A DNA stretch of 64,000 bases from Smallanthus sonchifolius (taxonomy: Eukaryota > Streptophyta > Magnoliopsida > Asterales > Asteraceae), in the NCBI GenBank assembly GCA_023525975.1, contig JAKNSE010000034.1, positions 2,542,001 to 2,606,000 of the forward strand, in the 5' to 3' direction. Within the stretch, counting starts at the first letter, position 1, and the number at the start of each line of letters is the position of its first letter. Below are positions 58,329-64,000 of the stretch, piece by piece. The translations under genes and the position numbers were made by a program. The notes beneath the pieces are model-generated. The model ran no database searches. It was given only the letters and a program-made list of their open reading frames with translations, and was not told the origin of the DNA.

Positions 58329-59077
58329 GGACATAATGCCAATATTAAATAATTGAAACAAATTTACGTATTCGAATCTGAAATCGCATCATATAAAGGA
58401 ATTATCATAATGCATGAAAACTTTCAGTTTCATGTGTTGACACGAACACGACCTGTCTAACCTGGTATAATTTTACATATTAATACTCTAAATTAGAATT
58501 TTAGAACAGACGTTTGAATTATGAAGTTTGATGTCAGTTTCTCTTTTACTTTTTAAATTTTGGCATCAAAATACTCAAACGATTTAAGTTATGACATAAA
58601 ACCACATTTTCGAATAACTAAACGGGTTAACCCGTGAACCATCAGGGTTACCCCCAAACTCAACCCCTTTAGCTTAACTGTATGCGGGTTTGACCCGAAA
58701 CTAATCCAAACGGTTCAGATCCATTTCCTTAAAGAAACAATCACGAACAAGAAATGTCGTTCGTAAACACGAAATTTCTTCACAAACAAGGCTTTATTCC
58801 TGTTCGTTCGATTCAAACGGTGAACTTTTGACTGGAATTGGGTGGGAGAGAAGCAAAATTCAAATAAAGACCGGCTATAATTGCTATCATTGAGTTCATC
58901 CTCATCGAATAGAAGTCGGCTCCGATTGGGTCATACCACTCTGCCACGTGTCCAACTCACTCATCGTTCACAGACACCTGTCGATCTCTTATTTTGTCAC
59001 ATCTTTATCCTAAATTTATAAAATCTCCCATATCCATAAACCGATGATTTGGCTTCAATTTTGTTACGTGTTTTGAT
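58329..59077. other. upstream region of the anoctamin-like gene
   Basis: It likely held the promoter. It includes a hAT-like patch with GGGTTAACCCGTGAACC near 58625 and a GCCACGTGTCC word (G-box core CACGTG) at about 58942-58952. Confidence 0.35.
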
Positions 59078-62000
59078 ATGGAGGAAGAAAGAAGTGGTTT
59101 TGAGATGGGGGTGGTTGTTCCTAAACACCAAATTGATTGTGTTGAAGTTGTTGTGGATGAATTTCACAAAGTTGGCCTCATTGTTGACCGAGTCGCTGGC
59201 CTCAATCATCAATTCCTCAAGGTTATCTTTTCATCATATTCTTAATTCATAACGTGTCAAATTTAAAACGGGCGTAACTTTTGATGTGGCTTGAGTCATG
59301 GGACATACAAAAATACGGACGAAAAAAAGTAACATGTTAACGTTGTAAGTTGTAATTACATATGTTTGGAAAGTATTTTTAAAAAGACTAAAAAAGTTTG
59401 AATGACTAAAATATAACATATTAGAAGCTTGGTTACTACTGTCTGAAGTTCTCCTTTGTTTAGAAAACAACAAGATTCCCACATAATTTCGACGTGACTT
59501 TATTTATGTTATTGTTATTTTTTATTTTTTTTAGTTGGCAGCACCGGTAGAAATTTTAGGAAAGGCAGTTGTTGACTTACAGATGAAGAAGAAAACTCAA
59601 ATAGGTAATTTTGCATATTCATTTCTCTTTTAACTTTTAAATTTTTATGAAACATGTTTAACTTAGGACACAAAACACATTTTTTTTCTTTATTACAAAA
59701 TTAGATGGGTTAAGCCCGTGAAGTTTACGGGTTGACCTAAACCCGACCTGCTTAGCTAAACATGTTCCTAAATTCGACCTGACCTGAGTCTGTTTAAACT
59801 GAACTCGAACCTCAAATTTCATGTTAGGTTCGCCTCATTAAGAGTGCTTAGGATTTGCTATCCAAACCGTTATCCGCAGCTTTGCAAGTGATATAAGCTT
59901 TTCTAAATAAGCAATTTGAAGTTGCTTATTTCAAGTAGATCAACATTTTTAATAAGCAAACCCCTACATGTTTTTTGAACATGTAATATTACTGCAGGAG
60001 TGGATTTACAATTTCAATTGAATGCGGCTGAAGCTTTTACTAAACAGATTGACGGTTCATTATTCAGCTGGCTTGAGCGTTTTCGTTGTTACAATCACAT
60101 GATTTACGGAATCGTGAGTTATACATGCTTCTAAATAACCTTAATCATACATCACACGACATCAATGTTCCATAATCAGAATGTTGGTCTGCTTCAATAG
60201 TAAATAACGGTAACTATACACTAAAATGTACAGGTTAACAAGACCGATTCTGCTGTCGTTTTAAAATCCAACGGTAGAGATGTTAAATGGGAGCCTGGGG
60301 AATCTCTTGTGTGGAAGCTGGAAAAAGAAGGCATTGTTAAAGAAGTGTTTCCTATACATGGTATCGCGTTATGTTTTTATACTTTTTTGCACATCGTATC
60401 AATTGTCATCATGCTTTATAACTTGCAAGCGTTTTGTTTCAAAAGACGAGATGAAGAGAAAACAGCTTTTGAAACGTTGACCGTTGAACTGGTGGGACCT
60501 TACGAATCAACCCCTTGATGAGATCTATGCTTACTATGGAGCCAAGGTAAAATAGTGGTTGTTATTAAATAATTTGCTTAATATAGAAAATTAAATCCGA
60601 GTATGATAATATATGGTTTTGTTCTTTTTCCTTTTCGTCGTAGATTGCAACATATTTTGCGTTCCTTGGAATGTACGTGAAGTGGTTTTCTTCCCAGCTG
60701 CATTGGGGATAATCGTGCAATCGGTTGATTTCGGGTATGCCACTTTCTTTATGTAGCTTCATCAGTCACCTAAAGACTAAAATCTTTAATAATTGTGTGT
60801 TTTTGCAGATCTTTGCAGTTTCTGGTGCTTCCCTTTTTCTTTATATGCATAATTTCATGGGCAGTCTTCTTTTTCCAATTCTGGAAGAGAAAAAACTCTA
60901 CTCTTTTAGCCAGGTAATTTATAATTATATTGTATGTAATTTTTCCTATGTATTTTAAATATTTGTACATTATGATTTAATACACTTAATTTCCATAATG
61001 CAGATGGCAGATTTGTTATTCAGGTGGAGCAGAGTCTGCTTATAAATCCAAGGAGAAAGAAAAGATACAAAGAGAGGAATGGTCTGCTCGCGAACTAAGA
61101 TTTAGAAATGATGCAGTTATTATTTTGAGTATAACATGCCTTCAGCTTCCGTTTGAATTGGCTTACGCGCATTTGTATGAGAGCATTGGATCTGATATCA
61201 TAAAGTGAGCATCTTATTTAGCAGCAATAACCTAAAAATCAACATACTTTCTTATTTTACGTAAACCTGTGAAACTAGCGGTAAATGGTATATGCATCCT
61301 ACGTGCACAATCTGTTATTTTGTCGACATGGTATGTGCTTACTGAGCAAGTAACTGTGTATAAACGTAACAAACTTGTGGACTTTTACATGTTCAAATTT
61401 GGTTGAGGGGTTTTTTCATAGTTTGTGTTTTATGGTATTTAATCCTCTTATTTATGTATTTCTTTAGTGCAACTAGAAATAAGTTTTTATTAATGTTCAG
61501 GTTCGGCCTGACGGCAGTCTACCTATACGCGATTCAGTACTTCACACAAATTGGCGGGAAGGCGTCAGTTAAGCTAACCAAGGATGAAAAGAATGAAAAT
61601 TCTGAATACAAAGCTAATAGCTTGGTTTACAAGGTTAGAACCAAATTTTATATTCCTGTTAATTCTCATAAATTAACATAGATAATATATAAAATCTAGA
61701 GTTGGTAAGATAGGTATGTTGGGTAACTGGTTAAAAAGCGACGTTTTTAAAATGTTGCAAATACTAACGTGTTACTTATGATTATATAAATGTTATTGCA
61801 GTGGTAATCTAAATCTTTGAATAAAACGACTTACAAGGTTGCATTAAAAATTGGACGGGTGAAATTAAACCCACCCCTTTTAGTCCATTTTTAAAAAATT
61901 ATAAGTAATTATTATGTTAATTAAGATTATAAAAAATTAGAATAATAATCCAAATCATATCAGTGTTAGTTATATATAAATTTTGGAGGTGGTAAGATAG

Positions 62001-63737
62001 GTAGGTTGAAGAAGGATGGGTTGGGTACACCTACAAAAAACTTTTTATGCATTTCTTAAAAAGTATAAATTATTGCATTAATTATGATTATTAAAGTAAC
62101 AATCTTAATCTTGAAATAAAACAAATAAACAGTATAGGATGTTGTATGCATTGAAAATGCCACTTTGGGCGGCTTTTATTTTAACGGTTTGAGATTAAAC
62201 ACTATCTACTTATAAGTCAAACAGATCAAAATTGGTTAAATTTGATCTTCCCATGTAGGTGTTTGGGATGTACTTTATGCAGTCATACATTGGACTACTC
62301 TATCATGCAATCCTGCATCGCAATTTCACGACTCTTCGTCGTGTGATTATTCAACGTCTAATCATATCGGAGGTAGCAAAGTTCTCTATATCTGTTTCCA
62401 AATTAGGTTCTTATAATTTGCTAAAATTAAATACATTTGATCTAAAAATGTCCCCCAGGTGCTGGAAATTGTTGTTGGAAACTTTCTACCTTACATCAAA
62501 TTCAGCTATAGAAAATATAGAGCTGTTGGGTAGGTCTCTTTGACTTCAGTCTTCAATTTTGACCACCATAATGTTCAATGTAGCTAATTGTTGCTGATTC
62601 ACTTTATGTGAAGTAACAAGAGAAAAAGGGAGAAGGGGATGGCAGCCAGAAAATCTTCTTTCAATTCTAGGGTTGAGAAGGAGTATTTAAAGCCTAAATA
62701 TTCTGCAAGTGTTGGTGATGAACTTGAAGATGGACTCTTTGATGGTAATACATTCAAGAACAGTTGTCAACCAGAAAAAAGAACTATGGACTTTCGCTGA
62801 ATTCGAACTTAATGCCATAAAAGATGACCTTTTTGTTAAATTTTAAAAATTCCATGAATCAATGATGTAAAAATGATTTTTTTATTTTTTTGTTCAAGAA
62901 TTAAGGACATGACTTTACTGTTAAACTTTTCAAAATATAGGGATTTAATCATGTAGTTTAGGGAATTATGTGTAAACTTAGGAGAAATTCCTTTTTTCCA
63001 CAATTTTTAACAAGTTAAATTTATGCATTTTTTTCCCTCTTTTTTTTAATCTTTGTGATAATAATAAAAATGTTGTTCAGAATTTCTGGAGTTGGCTTTG
63101 CAATTTGGAATGATTATGATGTTTGCTTGTGCATTTCCTGCTGCATTTGCTTTTGCTGCTTTGGTAAATTCAAACCTTAATTTCTACCTCTCTTTTTTTT
63201 CTAAGCCTAAATTAAAACACATTTGACTCATAAAAGGGGAATCCTAAATTTGTATATGGTTGTGGTGTAAAGAGCAGTATTACACAAATTAGAGCAGATG
63301 CATTAAAGGTACTTGCCATGTATAGAAGGCCAGTTCCTCGAGTTGCTGCAACAATAGGGGCGTGGCTCAACATATTTCAGGTATTAAAAAAATCTTCTGG
63401 ATTCTTTTGATTTGTACACGCCTTTAGGTAGTGTTTGGTACACAGGAATAGAATTGGCCGTTCCAGTGTATAAGGAACATGATTTCTTACATGTCAAATT
63501 CTTTCTATTTACGGTTTCAACTACGTTATAAAGGCACTTGGATTAAATCAAGTTTTGGTTTCTTATTTTTATTCTGTTCAGTTTTTGATAGTTGTATCAA
63601 TATGCACCAACTGCATACTTCTAGTATGTTTATACGATACAGAGGGGAATTGGAATATATCTCCTGGTCTTGTAGCCATTCTCATTGTAGAACATGTTCT
63701 GTTAACAGGGGCATTTTTGTCATTCCACTTGTTTTAA
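59078..63737 (+). pseudogene. anoctamin (TMEM16)-like gene, disabled
   Basis: Exons are 59078-59221, 59535-59604, 59998-60113, 60234-60360, 60446-60546, 60644-60734, 60809-60913, 61004-61204, 61501-61633, 62259-62372, 62459-62529, 62614-62744, 63081-63163, 63273-63380 and 63582 to about 63737. The wording follows the plant anoctamin-like protein (Arabidopsis At1g73020 type): GSLFSWLERFRCYNHMIYGI, IATYFAFLGMY, LRFRNDAVII, LQLPFELAYAHLYE, EYLKPKYSASVGDELEDGLF and CTNCILLVCLYDTEGNW. Anoctamins are membrane proteins with ten helices that act as ion channels or lipid scramblases. Lesions: TGA at 60478-60480 (codon 164, where W is expected before NWWD), a one-base loss in exon 6 after KWF that leads to an early stop, about 25 residues missing after AYKS in exon 8, and a foreign-looking end after VEHVLL. 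It is therefore probably a pseudogene. Confidence 0.82.
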
Positions 63738-64000
63738 TTAGATTTTGTTATAAACAAAAGATTTCACATACTTGGGTTGACAATAAACTAGTTTATCATA
63801 TATGTGGCCATGTGGGGCCTTAACAAAAGAGAACTATTTCTAAAAAAATTATCTTAATGAAAAAGGGTCTAAGGTCATCCGGTGTATAAAAACATTATTT
63901 ATACAATATCATCTTATGTGATCATATTTGACACATAAATATATGTAAATAATTCAAAAGGTTTAGGCTAAAGCATCACTTCAACAAATTATTAAATTTG
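63738..64000. other. tail of window, nothing recognised
   Basis: AT-rich sequence past the last recognisable anoctamin exon. Further exons would lie outside the window, if they exist. Confidence 0.3.

Overview
This is a stretch of AT-rich, transposon-dense eudicot nuclear DNA. Genes have many introns with GT..AG borders, long AT-rich intergenic spaces, and several plant transposon orders inserted into one another. The style of the repeats (TGTAACGC-type LTRs, Helitrons ending in a CCCGTGTAATACACGGG-type hairpin) and of the lectin genes suggests an asterid, probably Asteraceae. That placement is an inference; no diagnostic single-copy marker was compared.

Layout. 0-0.46 kb: decayed Copia RNase H. 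0.8-11.8 kb: two head-to-tail minus-strand malectin/LRR receptor kinase genes; the distal one (7993-11810) is intact with 13 exons and 867 codons, the other (788-5558) has lost exon 2. 12.1-15.6 kb: two CACTA elements, one carrying a magnesium-dependent-phosphatase-like exon. 16-19.2 kb: Helitrons and a non-autonomous LTR element with a tRNA-Met primer site. 20.9-23 kb: hAT-type elements. 24.5-25.4 kb: an intact intronless bHLH87/HECATE-type regulator on the minus strand. 26.7-32.9 kb: terminal-inverted-repeat elements with internal tandem arrays, a Helitron, and an LTR element holding a Mutator-like MITE. 34.8-35.3 and 39.7-40.1 kb: hAT MITEs. 35.9-38.8 kb: a CACTA element with palindromic subterminal arrays and a broken TNP-type gene. 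43.7-46.7 kb: an EARLY FLOWERING 3 (ELF3) homologue with an in-frame stop. 47.2-57.8 kb: a jacalin-lectin cluster of two intact genes plus a decapitated third, with a Helitron-in-which-an-LTR-inserted between them. 59.1-63.7 kb: an anoctamin (TMEM16)-like gene disabled by a nonsense codon and a frameshift.

The host genes do not form a pathway together. Receptor kinases of this family and jacalin lectins are both commonly linked to stress or defence, ELF3 belongs to the circadian evening complex, and anoctamins are membrane channels or scramblases. The strongest biological signals are the broken copies (ELF3, anoctamin, one receptor kinase) beside intact paralogues, and a well-preserved record of nested transposition with readable target-site duplications and empty sites. 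I found no convincing sign of a wholly new system.
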